The translations under genes and the position numbers were made by a program. A DNA stretch of 64,000 bases, taken from Sphingomonas gellani. GTDB lineage: Bacteria; Pseudomonadota; Alphaproteobacteria; Sphingomonadales; Sphingomonadaceae. Below are positions 52,084 to 64,000 of the stretch, one piece after another. The stretch covers positions 248,001 to 312,000 of the forward strand of contig NZ_FOCF01000001.1 in NCBI RefSeq assembly GCF_900110035.1, given 5' to 3'. How positions within the stretch are numbered: the stretch's first letter is position 1; each line of letters starts with the position of its first letter. The notes beneath the pieces were generated by a model. That model did no database searches, had not been told where the DNA came from, and saw nothing but the letters and a program-made list of their open reading frames with translations.

Positions 52084-52644
52084 GTGGAGGCATCCGGCGG
52101 TATTCAAGCGAGCTTAGGCGGGCGTTACGCCTATGCCCTGTTCGCACTGGCGGAAGAATCGAAGGCGATCGACCGGGTCGAACAGAGCCTGCTGCAGGTG
52201 CGCGATGCGCTGAACGGGTCCGCCGATCTGCGCGACCTGACGCACAGCCCGCTGGTCACGCGTGCCGACGCGACGCGGGCGGTGATCGCCACCGCCGACC
52301 AATTGGGTCTGGATGCCACCACCCGCAGCTTTCTGGGCGTGCTGGCGGAGAACCGCCGCTTGGATCAGCTACCCGCGATCGTGCGCGCCTTTCGCCAGTT
52401 GGCCTCGCGCCACCGGGGCGAGCAGACCGCTGAGGTCACCAGCGCGCATCCGCTGAGCGACGATCAGGTTGCCGAGCTGAAGCAGCAGCTGCGGGTCCGC
52501 GTCGGTCGTGACGTCGCGGTGGAGCTGTCGGTCGATCCCGAACTGCTCGGCGGGCTGGTCGTCCGCATCGGGTCCCAGATGATCGATTCCTCGATCCGGA
52601 CCCGTCTCAATTCTCTCGCGCATGCAATGAAGGTCGGCGGCTGA
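52084..52644 (+). CDS. atpH: ATP synthase F1 delta subunit
   Basis: AtpH connects the F1 alpha3beta3 head to the peripheral stalk (OSCP homologue). LGGRYAYALFALAEESKAIDR is the N-terminal helix bundle. AEVTSAHPLSDDQVAELKQQL and PELLGGLVVRIGSQMIDSSI mark the C-terminal part. Length 186 aa. The start is a GTG at 52084. It is the first gene of atpHAGDC; the membrane F0 genes (atpBEF) lie elsewhere, as usual in Alphaproteobacteria. Confidence 0.95.
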   Translation: MEASGGIQASLGGRYAYALFALAEESKAIDRVEQSLLQVRDALNGSADLRDLTHSPLVTRADATRAVIATADQLGLDATTRSFLGVLAENRRLDQLPAIVRAFRQLASRHRGEQTAEVTSAHPLSDDQVAELKQQLRVRVGRDVAVELSVDPELLGGLVVRIGSQMIDSSIRTRLNSLAHAMKVGG

Positions 52645-54198
<1,554 letters not shown>

Positions 54199-54206
54199 AC
54201 CCTTGT

Positions 54207-54257
54207 GCTCCCGCGCTTTAGCGGGAGCCCAGCCTGGGTCCTCGGTGACACGGGGAC
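54207..54257. repeat. Two tandem hairpins between atpA and atpG, REP-like palindromic element
   Basis: GCTCCCGC (54207-54214) pairs perfectly with GCGGGAGC (54221-54228). Ten bases later GTCCTCG (54238-54244) pairs with CGGGGAC (54251-54257) with one wobble around GTGACA. The linker CCCAGCCTGGG is itself palindromic. Similar GCTCC-stem/GGTCC-stem units are, from memory, common repeats in sphingomonad genomes. Inside an operon it could cause partial termination or mRNA processing that sets the subunit ratio. Confidence 0.7.
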
Positions 54258-54272
54258 ACAAGAAGGAAGACA

Positions 54273-56667
<2,395 letters not shown>

Positions 56668-56668
<1 letters not shown>

Positions 56669-56922
56669 TGGCGCTGCATTTCGAACTGGTCACCCCCGAG
56701 CGCCTGGTGCGCTCGGAGGAAGTCCATATGGTCGTGGTTCCAGGGACCGATGGCGATTTCAGCGTGCTGGAGGGCCATGCGCCCTTTATGTCGACCATCC
56801 GCGACGGCGCACTGTCGATCTACCGCACCAAGGACGGCGCGGCGGAAACCCTGCCGATCCGCGGTGGCTTTGCGGAGGTGAACGCCACCGGGCTGACCGT
56901 GCTGGCGGAGCAGCTCTCCTAA
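56668..56922 (+). CDS. atpC: ATP synthase F1 epsilon subunit
   Basis: AtpC (84 aa) is a short epsilon made of the beta-sandwich domain only: [20 protein letters not shown], the [19 protein letters not shown] signature and [19 protein letters not shown]. The C-terminal two-helix domain, which inhibits ATP hydrolysis in many bacteria, is absent. This fits control of F1 by the zeta inhibitor found at 13952 instead. It ends the atpHAGDC operon. Confidence 0.95.
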
Positions 56923-56952
56923 GACTTGCCACGGTCTTGGCTTGGTGAGGAG

Positions 56953-57381
56953 CTAGCTTGCCAAGGTAAGCTGGTCCGGCGGCGGTATGTCGATCACGCC
57001 ATCGTGCATCATTGCGCGGAAGAACCTGCGCGACGATCGGTGCACGTCATAGGGCATCCAGCCAAGATCGATCGTGCCGCTATTCGCGAGACCGTTGACT
57101 GGCCAGTCATCGTCTCCCCGAATCTTCAATGTCGCCGGGAAGTCCGCGATCCCCAGATGTACGGCAGTTTGCGCGTCCAAACGATGGCCGGTTGAGACTG
57201 ACGGCCCGACTGCCGTCAAGATGTACTCGACATTGCGCAGGACCAGTGCGCGCCTTTCGCCTCGGCCCGTGGTGACTGTGTCCCATTCCACCGAAATGGG
57301 CGCAACAACCTCTATCCGTGACAGGTCGCACCTGTTTCCATATACGGTAGCGAGCACTTGACGCGCAACCGTCGGCGGCAT
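56953..57381 (-). CDS. Unrecognised protein downstream of atpC (142 aa)
   Basis: The frame starts MPPTVARQVLATVYGNRCDL. It contains a possible beta-rich domain (RIEVVAPISVEWDTVTTG; AVHLGIADFPATLKIRGDDD) and an Arg-rich C-terminal part (VHRSSRRFFRAMMHD). The pattern faintly recalls PilZ domains but lacks the clear RxxxR and D/NxSxxG motifs. Local GC is lower than in the flanks. A TTG at 57399 is an alternative start. No good ribosome binding site is evident, so it could be a decayed or recently acquired gene. Confidence 0.4.
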   Translation of the reverse strand: MPPTVARQVLATVYGNRCDLSRIEVVAPISVEWDTVTTGRGERRALVLRNVEYILTAVGPSVSTGHRLDAQTAVHLGIADFPATLKIRGDDDWPVNGLANSGTIDLGWMPYDVHRSSRRFFRAMMHDGVIDIPPPDQLTLAS

Positions 57382-57710
57382 GACGTCATAGGTGATCAAG
57401 TCTGCGGCAAACTCGAGACGGCGGAAGCACGCTCAGTCTTCGCAACAAAAAGGCGAGTCGCAGGGACTAAACGATGTGTGTGCCACGTTTCTAGCGCGCT
57501 CGTCGTAACAGTTGCGTTTCAGATGACACGTTCTGGCGACGACTGACCGTTGTCAAATGCCGACTTGCCTTCAGCTCTCTGTTCCGACGGCGACTCGGAG
57601 AGCTGATCTCATGATCATGTCAGCTTAGGTCACTGCGGATCGCATCGGCTGCCACATAATGACTGGGCTGCAAGTTCCTGTTGCAACGGCGCGTCAGCGC
57701 ACTTGGCCCG
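57382..57710. other. 330-base low-GC gap between the unknown ORF and priA
   Basis: No gene is supported here. Composition is lower in GC than the flanks, like the adjacent unknown ORF. I see neither a strong hairpin nor repeats. It must contain the 3' end region of priA transcription. Confidence 0.5.
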
Positions 57711-59879
57711 TCAAAGGAAGTTGTACGGGTCCACATCGACGGTGACGCGCGCCTTGGCGGGCCAGTCCAGCCCGCCGAGCCATTCGCGAATGACATCCTG
57801 AACGTCGAGGGCCCGTCTGGCATGGACAAGCAGGCGGTAGCGGTGCCGTCCACGCAGCATCGCCAACGGGGCCGGGGCGGGGCCGTACACCACCATGCCA
57901 TCGACGCGCGGCGCATTGCGGCCGACCATCACGGCGGTCTGGTGGGCGCAGGCCTGATCCTCCGAGGACACGACGATGGCGGCGTAGCGGCCGAAGGGCG
58001 GGGCGTCGGCGTCGCGACGCGCCTCTGTCTCCGCCGTGTAGAAGGCTTCTGTATCGCCCGTGACCAGCGCCTGCATGACCCGCGCGGCCGGGCTGTGCGT
58101 CTGGATCAGAACATGGCCGGGCTTCTCGCCGCGACCGGCGCGGCCGGAGACCTGACGGATCTGCTGAAAGGTCCGCTCCGCCGCGCGAAGGTCGCCGCCC
58201 TCCAGCCCCAGGTCGGCATCCACCACGCCGACCAGCGTCAGGTTGGGGAAGTGATAGCCCTTCGTCACCAATTGCGTGCCGACGACGATGTCGATGTCAC
58301 CGGCCTCCATGCGCGCGACGAACTCGGCCGCCTTGGCTGGTGACCAGATCGTGTCGGATGTGATGACCGCCGCCTTCGCCTCGGGGAACAGCAGCGCGAC
58401 CTCGTCCGCGATGCGCTCCACGCCCGGGCCGCACGCGACCAGGCTTTCCTCGTTTGCGCATTCCGGGCAGGCACGGGGCACCGGTTCGACATGGCCGCAA
58501 TGATGGCAGGCAAGGCGGCGCGTCAGGCGGTGTTCCACCATCCATGCGGTGCAGTTGGGGCATTGAAAACGATGCCCGCAGGTGCGGCACAGCGTCAGCG
58601 GCGCGTAACCACGCCGGTTCAGGAACAACAGCGCCTGCTCCCCGCGCGCGAGCGTCTCCTCCATCGCTGACACGAGCTGCGGCGCGAGCCAGCGGCCGCG
58701 TTCCGGTGGGGAGCGGAGCAGGTCGATCGCCTCGATCGTCGGCAGTTCCGCCGCCCCGTAACGGCCCGGCAGCTTCAGTTCGGCATAGCGGCCGAGTTCG
58801 ACCTGGTGGCGCGTCTCAATCGCGGGGGTGGCGGATGCGAGGATCACCGGGCACCCCTCGAACCGGCCGCGCATCACGGCGACGTCGCGCGCGTGATAAT
58901 GAACGCCCTCCTCCTGCTTGAAGCTGGTTTCGTGCGCCTCGTCGACGACGATCAGGCCCGGATTGCGATATGGCAGGAACAGCGCGGATCGCGCACCCAC
59001 GGTCACCAGCGCGTCGCCGCTCGCGATTGCGCGCCATGCGCGGCGGCGCTGGGTCGATCGCAGTCCGGAATGCCACGCCACCGGCTCACAGCCGAAGCGC
59101 GCGGCGAAGCGCTTCAGGAAAGGCTCGGTCAGGGCGATCTCGGGCAGCAGGACCAGCGTCTGCCGCCCTTGGCGGATCGCCTCCGCCACCGCCTCGAAAT
59201 ACACCTCGGTCTTGCCGGATCCGGTGACGCCGTCGAGCAGGGTGGGGCGAAAGCGGTGGGCGGCGACGTCGGCGACCAGCGTGTCGGCGACGGTGCGCTG
59301 ATCGCCGGACAAGTCGGGCTGATGATGGGTGGGATCGGGAGCCGGATACGGGCTGTCGATCGCGACCTCGACCGCCTCCAGCGCACCCGCCTTAACGAGT
59401 CCACGGACGACCGCATCGGACACGTCGGCGATGTCGGCCAGCTCGCGGATCAGCCCCTGACGCTCGCCGATCCGGTCCAGCGCCTGTTCCCGCTGCGGCG
59501 TCAGGCGAGGGGGGACTACCCCGGTGGCGCGGTACTCGATCGCGGTCCGGGTGCCCTCCAGCGCGGACGTCGAGGCCAGCGCCATGCGCAGCACCGCCGC
59601 AGGGGGGGCGAGGTAATAATCCGCCGTCCACTCTATCAGCCGACGCAGCGGCTCTCGCAACGGCGGAACGTCGGCGGCGGCGAGCAGGGGGCGCAGGCGG
59701 TTGTCGCCCACCTCCGCATCGGAGGGCATGCGATCCGCCTCCCACACCACGCCGAGCAATTGGCGCGGGCCCAGCGGTGCCACGACGATCGATCCCGGCT
59801 CCACCGCCATGTCGGCGGGAACGCGGTAGTCGAGTGGGCCGAGAGCGGCGTTGAGGAGGAGGACGCGGGCACGCTGCAT
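57711..59879 (-). CDS. priA: Primosomal protein N' (replication restart helicase)
   Basis: PriA (722 aa) reloads the replisome at stalled forks. The SF2 helicase core has GVTGSGKTEVYFEAV (Walker A), LIVVDEAHETSFKQEEG (DEAH box) and QVSGRAGRGEKPGHVLIQT (motif VI). The zinc-binding insert is intact, with paired cysteines in LCRTCGHRFQCPNC, LACHHCGHV and RACPEC. The start at 59879 fits MQRARVLLLNAALGPLDYRV, the 3'-DNA-end binding domain. It is divergent from xerC. Confidence 0.96.
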   Translation of the reverse strand: MQRARVLLLNAALGPLDYRVPADMAVEPGSIVVAPLGPRQLLGVVWEADRMPSDAEVGDNRLRPLLAAADVPPLREPLRRLIEWTADYYLAPPAAVLRMALASTSALEGTRTAIEYRATGVVPPRLTPQREQALDRIGERQGLIRELADIADVSDAVVRGLVKAGALEAVEVAIDSPYPAPDPTHHQPDLSGDQRTVADTLVADVAAHRFRPTLLDGVTGSGKTEVYFEAVAEAIRQGRQTLVLLPEIALTEPFLKRFAARFGCEPVAWHSGLRSTQRRRAWRAIASGDALVTVGARSALFLPYRNPGLIVVDEAHETSFKQEEGVHYHARDVAVMRGRFEGCPVILASATPAIETRHQVELGRYAELKLPGRYGAAELPTIEAIDLLRSPPERGRWLAPQLVSAMEETLARGEQALLFLNRRGYAPLTLCRTCGHRFQCPNCTAWMVEHRLTRRLACHHCGHVEPVPRACPECANEESLVACGPGVERIADEVALLFPEAKAAVITSDTIWSPAKAAEFVARMEAGDIDIVVGTQLVTKGYHFPNLTLVGVVDADLGLEGGDLRAAERTFQQIRQVSGRAGRGEKPGHVLIQTHSPAARVMQALVTGDTEAFYTAETEARRDADAPPFGRYAAIVVSSEDQACAHQTAVMVGRNAPRVDGMVVYGPAPAPLAMLRGRHRYRLLVHARRALDVQDVIREWLGGLDWPAKARVTVDVDPYNFL

Positions 59880-59956
59880 CGTTCGCCCATATGGGGGCGA
59901 ACCGGCGCTGACGGAACCGCCTTTCGCCTCCACGCGGGGAGTGGCATGCGTCGGCG

Positions 59957-60865
59957 ATGGAACGGACTGACGCGGGGCCGGTGACGATCGCGGCCGCATG
60001 GGGGCAGCATCTGGCACGCGACCGGCGGCGCTCGGTGCATACGGTGCGTGCCTATGTCGCGACGGCGGCGCGGCTGACCTCCTTCCTGCAACGGCATTGG
60101 GGTGGCCCGGTCACGCGACAGGCGCTGGCAAAGGCGACGGCGGCGGACCTGCGCGCCTTTCTGGCGGAGCGGCGCGGGGATGGGCTGGGCAACAACTCGG
60201 CCGCGCGCGAGCTGTCGGCGATGCGCGGTTTCCTGTCGTGGGCCGGGGAGGGGGCGGGGTCCGTGCCCCGGCTGCGCGGTCCCAAGGTCAAGAAGGGGGT
60301 GCCGCGCCCGATCTCTCCCGATGAGGCGCTCGCGCTGGCCGGTGACGTGGCGGACGAGGCGCGGGAGCCGTGGATCGGCGCGCGCGACTGGGCCGTGCTG
60401 TTGCTGCTGTACGGCGCGGGACTGCGGATCGGGGAGGCGTTGGGTCTGACCGCCGCTGTGCTGCCGCTGGGCGAGACGTTGAGCGTTGTCGGGAAGCGCG
60501 CGAAGACGCGCGTCGTGCCGCTGTTGCCGCAGGTCCGCGCGGCGATGGAGGCCTATGCCGAACAATGCCCTTGGCCGCTGCCGCGTGACGGCGCCCTGTT
60601 CCGAGGAGCCAAGGGCGGCCCGCTGGCGGCGGGCGTCGTGCGCCATTCGGTGCAGGCGGCACGCGGACGGTTGGGGCTGGGGGAGCGCACCACGCCGCAT
60701 GCGCTGCGACACAGTTTCGCCACCCACCTGCTGGGCCGTGGCGCGGACCTGAGGTCGCTGCAGGAATTGCTCGGCCATGCCAGCCTGGGTTCCACCCAGG
60801 TCTATACCGCGGTCGACGCCGCCCACCTGCTCGACGTGTATCGCAACGCTCACCCGCGTGCGTAA
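59957..60865 (+). CDS. xerC: Tyrosine recombinase XerC
   Basis: XerC resolves chromosome dimers with XerD at dif near FtsK. The 302-residue protein has an N-terminal SAM-like domain (SVHTVRAYVATAARLTSFLQ) and a catalytic domain with the first arginine in LYGAGLRIGEALGL. HALRHSFATHLLGRGADLRSL carries the His-x-x-Arg pair, followed by HASLGSTQVYTAVD with the nucleophilic tyrosine. It is divergent from priA. The assignment to XerC rather than XerD rests on the N-terminal pattern and priA neighbourhood. Confidence 0.92.
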   Translation: MERTDAGPVTIAAAWGQHLARDRRRSVHTVRAYVATAARLTSFLQRHWGGPVTRQALAKATAADLRAFLAERRGDGLGNNSAARELSAMRGFLSWAGEGAGSVPRLRGPKVKKGVPRPISPDEALALAGDVADEAREPWIGARDWAVLLLLYGAGLRIGEALGLTAAVLPLGETLSVVGKRAKTRVVPLLPQVRAAMEAYAEQCPWPLPRDGALFRGAKGGPLAAGVVRHSVQAARGRLGLGERTTPHALRHSFATHLLGRGADLRSLQELLGHASLGSTQVYTAVDAAHLLDVYRNAHPRA

Positions 60866-60877
60866 GGGCGCCCGGGA

Positions 60878-61477
60878 TCAGTCGCGCGGACGCCAGGTGG
60901 CAACGCGATAGGCATAGCCACCGAGCATCGCGACGGTCAGCGCGATCGCGGCCGGTCCGACATAGCGGTCGATGGCATGGAAGTTCTCATCAAGATACTC
61001 GCCTGCCAGCGCGAGCAGGCTGTTCCAGATGATGCTGCCCACGAAGGTCCATAGCAGGAATCGCACGATGCCCATCCGCGTCATGCCCGCCGGCAGCGAG
61101 ACGAGGGTGCGGAAGGCCGGCATGAAGCGGAATACGAAGATGACCCAGTTGCCGCGCTTCACGAAGAAGCTGTGCAGTCGCTCCACGTCGCTCCATTGCA
61201 TCGTCAGCCAGCGACCGTGGCGTTCGATGAACGGGCGGAAGCGCTGGTAACCGACCTGCCGGCCCAGCGCGTACCACGCGTAATTGCCGGCCGTAGTTCC
61301 AGCACTGCCCCACAGGATCAGCGGCACCAGCGCCATCTGCCCGCGCGCGACCGCCATGCCGCCCAAGCCCATGATGACCTCGGACGGGATCGGCGGGATG
61401 ATGTTCTCCAGCGCCATCAGCAGGAAGATGCCGAGATATCCTCCCCATGCGATGGCATCGACGATGAAGTCGGTCAT
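60878..61477 (-). CDS. DedA-family membrane protein (199 aa)
   Basis: The DedA/VTT pattern is complete. ENIIPPIPSEVIMGLGGMA is the N-terminal re-entrant signature. LWGSAGTTAGNYAWYALGRQVG follows, then the arginine motif FVFRFMPAFRTLVSLPAGMTRM and the C-terminal helices. Members are undecaprenyl-phosphate or phospholipid translocases affecting envelope integrity. It is the last of rsmI-yraN-gshB-dedA, eight bases after gshB. Confidence 0.93.
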   Translation of the reverse strand: MTDFIVDAIAWGGYLGIFLLMALENIIPPIPSEVIMGLGGMAVARGQMALVPLILWGSAGTTAGNYAWYALGRQVGYQRFRPFIERHGRWLTMQWSDVERLHSFFVKRGNWVIFVFRFMPAFRTLVSLPAGMTRMGIVRFLLWTFVGSIIWNSLLALAGEYLDENFHAIDRYVGPAAIALTVAMLGGYAYRVATWRPRD

Positions 61478-61485
61478 CCCGTCGT

Positions 61486-62442
61486 TCAGCCCCGCGCGGT
61501 CACCCTTCGTTCGATCGCGTCCCAGATCAGGCCGGCGACGTCAGTGCCGTCGAACCGTTCGATGGCGACGATGCCGGTGGGGGAGGTGACGTTGATCTCC
61601 GTCAGCCACTCGCCGCCGATGACGTCGATGCCGACGAACAACAGGCCCCGCCGCTTCAATTCCGGACCGAGCGCCTCGCAGATCTCCTGCTCGCGCGGCG
61701 TAAGTTCGGTCTTTTCGGCCGAACCGCCCACCGCCAGATTGGATCGGATCTCTCCCTCTCCCGGCAGGCGGTTGATCGCGCCCGCGACCTCCCCGTCGAT
61801 CAGCACGATGCGCTTGTCCCCCTTCGCCACCGCAGGCAGGAAGGCCTGCACCATGTGCGGTTCGCGCCAGGTCTGGTTGAACACCTCCATCAGGGCGGAC
61901 AGGTTGGCGCCGTCGGAGCCGACGCGGAAGATCGCCTTGCCCCCGTTGCCGTGCAGCGGCTTTACGACGATCTCGCCATGCGCCGCCAGGAACGCCCGCG
62001 CCTCATCCAGCGAACGCGTGACCAGCGTCGGCGGCATGAAACGGGCATAGTCGAGGACGAAGACCTTTTCCGGCGCATTGCGGACGGAGGCGGGATCGTT
62101 GACCACCAGCGTCCGGTCGGCGATCCGCTCCAGCAGATGGGTCGCTGTGATGTAGCCCAAGTCGAAGGGTGGGTCCTGACGCATCAGCACCACGTCCGCG
62201 TCCTCACCCAGATCGAGCGACACGGTATCGCCGAACCGGAAATGCGCGCCCTCCACCCGCTCGACCGTGACGGGATGAGCCTTCGCCCACACGCGTCCGT
62301 CGCTGTAGTTCAGATCCTCGGCCAGATAATGGAACAGGCGATGACCCCGCGCTTGCGCCGACAGCATCAATGCGAAGGTCGAATCGCCCGCGATGTTGAT
62401 CGTGGCGAGCGGGTCCATCTGGACGGCGACGGAAAGGGTCAT
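61486..62442 (-). CDS. gshB: Glutathione synthetase
   Basis: GshB joins gamma-glutamylcysteine and glycine with ATP. The 318-residue ATP-grasp enzyme starts SVAVQMDPLATINIAGDSTFALM and contains VVLMRQDPPFDLGYI (GSH-synthetase N domain), VVKPLHGNGGKAIFRVG (glycine-rich loop) and GIDVIGGEWLTEINVTSPTG near the C-terminus. It is part of the conserved rsmI-yraN-gshB cluster. Its product is used by the CGFS glutaredoxin at 14.5 kb. Confidence 0.97.
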   Translation of the reverse strand: MTLSVAVQMDPLATINIAGDSTFALMLSAQARGHRLFHYLAEDLNYSDGRVWAKAHPVTVERVEGAHFRFGDTVSLDLGEDADVVLMRQDPPFDLGYITATHLLERIADRTLVVNDPASVRNAPEKVFVLDYARFMPPTLVTRSLDEARAFLAAHGEIVVKPLHGNGGKAIFRVGSDGANLSALMEVFNQTWREPHMVQAFLPAVAKGDKRIVLIDGEVAGAINRLPGEGEIRSNLAVGGSAEKTELTPREQEICEALGPELKRRGLLFVGIDVIGGEWLTEINVTSPTGIVAIERFDGTDVAGLIWDAIERRVTARG

Positions 62443-62577
62443 GCGTGTTCCCTGGGATGCTGGCGTAACGGGCGGATAACGGCCGGCGGCCGCTTCATGT
62501 CCGGCGTGGGAGCGCGAATCGCGTCATCGTGTTCATCTAGGCTGTCGTTCCCCGGCAGGACAGCCTGCGCGCCGCGC

Positions 62578-62964
62578 TCATCCGATCCAGGCGTTCTCGA
62601 TGTGGCGCGGCCGGGTGCCCGGGGCGAGCAGAACCACGTCGACGCGGATGTCGTCGCCCGGTCCGGCATAGACGGGCATCAGCACCTCCGCCGCCGCCGC
62701 CACGCGCGCGAGGCGACCATGATCGATGGCGAAGTCCAGCTCGGCGGCGGTAGCGCGGGTCTTGACCTCCACGAACGCGACCAGGTTGCCACGCCGGGCG
62801 ACCAGGTCGACCTCGCCAGCAGGAGTGCGGACCCGGCGATCAAGGATGCGCCAGCCCTTCAGCCGCAGCCACCATCCGGCCAGCCGCTCTCCGCGACGCC
62901 CGGCCTCCTCCGCTGCCAGCCGGCTCTGGCGCGAGCGGGGTTGTCGGGGTGAGGCGGTGCGCAT
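62578..62964 (-). CDS. yraN: YraN family (UPF0102) endonuclease-like protein (128 aa)
   Basis: The Holliday-junction-resolvase-like fold is recognised by GRRGERLAGWWLRLKGWRILDRRVR, then GEVDLVARRGNLVAFVEVKTR with the metal-binding D-x(n)-ExK residues. C-terminal RVDVVLLAPGTRPRHIENAW is also typical. UPF0102 proteins are thought to be nucleases, but no biochemical role is settled. It follows rsmI in the conserved order. The ATG at 62964 is used. Confidence 0.92.
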   Translation of the reverse strand: MRTASPRQPRSRQSRLAAEEAGRRGERLAGWWLRLKGWRILDRRVRTPAGEVDLVARRGNLVAFVEVKTRATAAELDFAIDHGRLARVAAAAEVLMPVYAGPGDDIRVDVVLLAPGTRPRHIENAWIG

Positions 62965-63172
62965 GCTGTCGGCGTGCCGGAACCTGCGCTTTCGCGCAAG
63001 GCTATGCCTGATCGGCAGAGCAACCCGCCTCAGAGGGCTGGAGCCAAGCGGCTAAGTCAACGTGAGGGCTATCAGCCTGCTAAGCGACGATTATGCTGCC
63101 TGCCGATTGCTGCGAGCACGCCGGGCTCAGCATTGGCATCAGTCATCTTGCCGCAATACCTTGTTCAACCGC

Positions 63173-64000
63173 TCAGTCCGATGCGGCGGCCTTCATCTCC
63201 AGCGCGCGGGCGTAGAGCGCCTTGCGATCCAGCCCGAGCCGTTTGGCGACGTCGCCTGCGGCCTTGGAGGCGGGGAGGCGGGTAAGCGCTTCGGCGAGCG
63301 CGGCATCGGCGTCCTCCATGCTGGCCGGCGCCGGATCGCCCGGTGGTGCGACGACGATGACGATCTCGCCCTTGGGCGGGGCGTTTTCATACCTGGCGGC
63401 CAGGGCGGACAGGGTGCCGGTCACGGCCTCCTCGAAACGCTTGGTGATCTCCCGCGTCACCGCCGCCTCGCGGTCGCCTAGCCCCGTCGCCAGGGCGGAC
63501 AGGCAGGCGGACAGGCGCGGACCCGATTCGTACAAGACCAGCGTGGCGCGCACCGTCGCCACCTCCGCCACCGCGTCGGCGCGCGCCTTTTCCTTGGCCG
63601 GCAGAAAGCCCATGAACAGGAAGCGGTCGGTGGGCAGGCCGGCCAGCGTCAGCGCGGCGACCGCGGCACAAGGGCCAGGGATCGTCACCACCATATGCCC
63701 TGCCGCCCGTGCATCCCGGACCAGCTTGTAACCGGGGTCGGAGATCAGGGGCGTGCCGGCGTCGGATACGAGCGCCACCGCCTCGGTCGCCAGGCGTGCG
63801 AGAAGCGCGGGGCGCACCTGATCGGCATTGTGGTCGTGATAGGGCTGCATGGGGCGCTTCACCCCGATGTGGCGCAACAGGCCGGCGGTGACGCGGCTGT
63901 CCTCCACCGCCAGCAGGTCGGCTCTCGACAGGATATCGGCGGCACGCGGCGACAGGTCGCCGAGATTGCCGATCGGCGTCGCAACGATGTACAGGCCGGG
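63173..64000 (-). CDS. rsmI: 16S rRNA (cytidine(1402)-2'-O)-methyltransferase RsmI, 5' partial
   Basis: The frame is open to the window end, so the first residues are missing. The visible part begins with the SAM-methyltransferase motif PGLYIVATPIGNLGDLSPRA. Then come VALVSDAGTPLISDPGYKLV, VVTIPGPCAAVAALTLAGLPTDRFLFMGFLP and GEIVIVVAPP. RsmI 2'-O-methylates C1402 in the decoding centre of 16S rRNA, with RsmH adding the base methyl. It heads the rsmI-yraN-gshB-dedA set on the minus strand. Confidence 0.96.
   Translation of the reverse strand, partial: PGLYIVATPIGNLGDLSPRAADILSRADLLAVEDSRVTAGLLRHIGVKRPMQPYHDHNADQVRPALLARLATEAVALVSDAGTPLISDPGYKLVRDARAAGHMVVTIPGPCAAVAALTLAGLPTDRFLFMGFLPAKEKARADAVAEVATVRATLVLYESGPRLSACLSALATGLGDREAAVTREITKRFEEAVTGTLSALAARYENAPPKGEIVIVVAPPGDPAPASMEDADAALAEALTRLPASKAAGDVAKRLGLDRKALYARALEMKAAASD

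Overview
The window is a high-GC, gene-dense chromosomal segment of an alphaproteobacterium, most likely a sphingomonad (Sphingomonas or a close relative). The evidence is a split F-ATPase locus with atpHAGDC alone, an F1 inhibitor of the zeta (DUF1476) type found only in Alphaproteobacteria, rsmI-yraN-gshB order, a large TonB-dependent receptor, CsbD and DUF4230/DUF4112 proteins, and many ATGA stop/start overlaps. I see no insertion sequence, prophage, CRISPR array or rRNA. There is one tRNA, Leu(TAA).

Layout. 1-1.8 kb: the end of a surface polysaccharide locus (flippase, Core-2/I-branching-type glycosyltransferase). 1.8-4.5 kb (minus): aroQ-accB-accC-arsC. 4.6-5.9 kb: a fused thiS-thiG gene and a CsbD stress protein. 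6-8.5 kb (minus): an acetolactate-synthase-like TPP enzyme and an L,D-transpeptidase. 8.6-13.5 kb: secreted protein, scoA, an e(P4)-type acid phosphatase lipoprotein, scoB, leuC, leuD. 13.6-16.8 kb: a 42-residue membrane protein, then zeta F1 inhibitor, BolA, monothiol glutaredoxin, an MBL-fold hydrolase and a DUF4230 protein. 16.8-24.6 kb: dicarboxylate symporter, nadA, ppk2 with a coupled disordered protein, nadC with a small membrane protein and RNase T2, DUF4112 protein and an oligopeptide-binding lipoprotein. 25-28.6 kb: tRNA-Leu, ihfB, rpsA, a TauE/SafE permease. 28.7-38.3 kb: a valine-catabolic set (mmsA; acyl-CoA dehydrogenase, 3-hydroxyisobutyryl-CoA hydrolase, enoyl-CoA hydratase, mmsB) split by an Mfd-like helicase and a lipoprotein. 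38.4-42.6 kb: two more L,D-transpeptidases, an MHS-family transporter, alr. 42.7-45.7 kb: a TonB-dependent receptor in visibly lower-GC DNA. 45.9-48.9 kb: thiolase and a compact PhaC-like enzyme, divergent from phaR. 49-51.8 kb: a retropepsin-PDZ protein and an orphan cpaF. 52-56.9 kb: atpHAGDC. 57-64 kb: unknown ORF, priA, xerC, dedA, gshB, yraN, rsmI (cut by the window edge).

Functional themes are energy metabolism with its control (F1 and its zeta inhibitor, ketone-body CoA transfer, valine breakdown, PHA turnover, polyphosphate), NAD, leucine, thiamine and fatty-acid precursor synthesis, and peptidoglycan cross-linking by three L,D-transpeptidase-fold proteins. Two candidate EcfG (general stress response) promoters precede csbD and the ppk2 operon. 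No obviously new defence or mobile system is present. The observations most worth pursuing are the Mfd-like paralogue, the internal-GG ThiS-ThiG fusion, the divergent zeta N-terminus, the tandem palindromes inside the atp operon, and the compact PhaC/PhaR pair with a 14-bp divergent gap.
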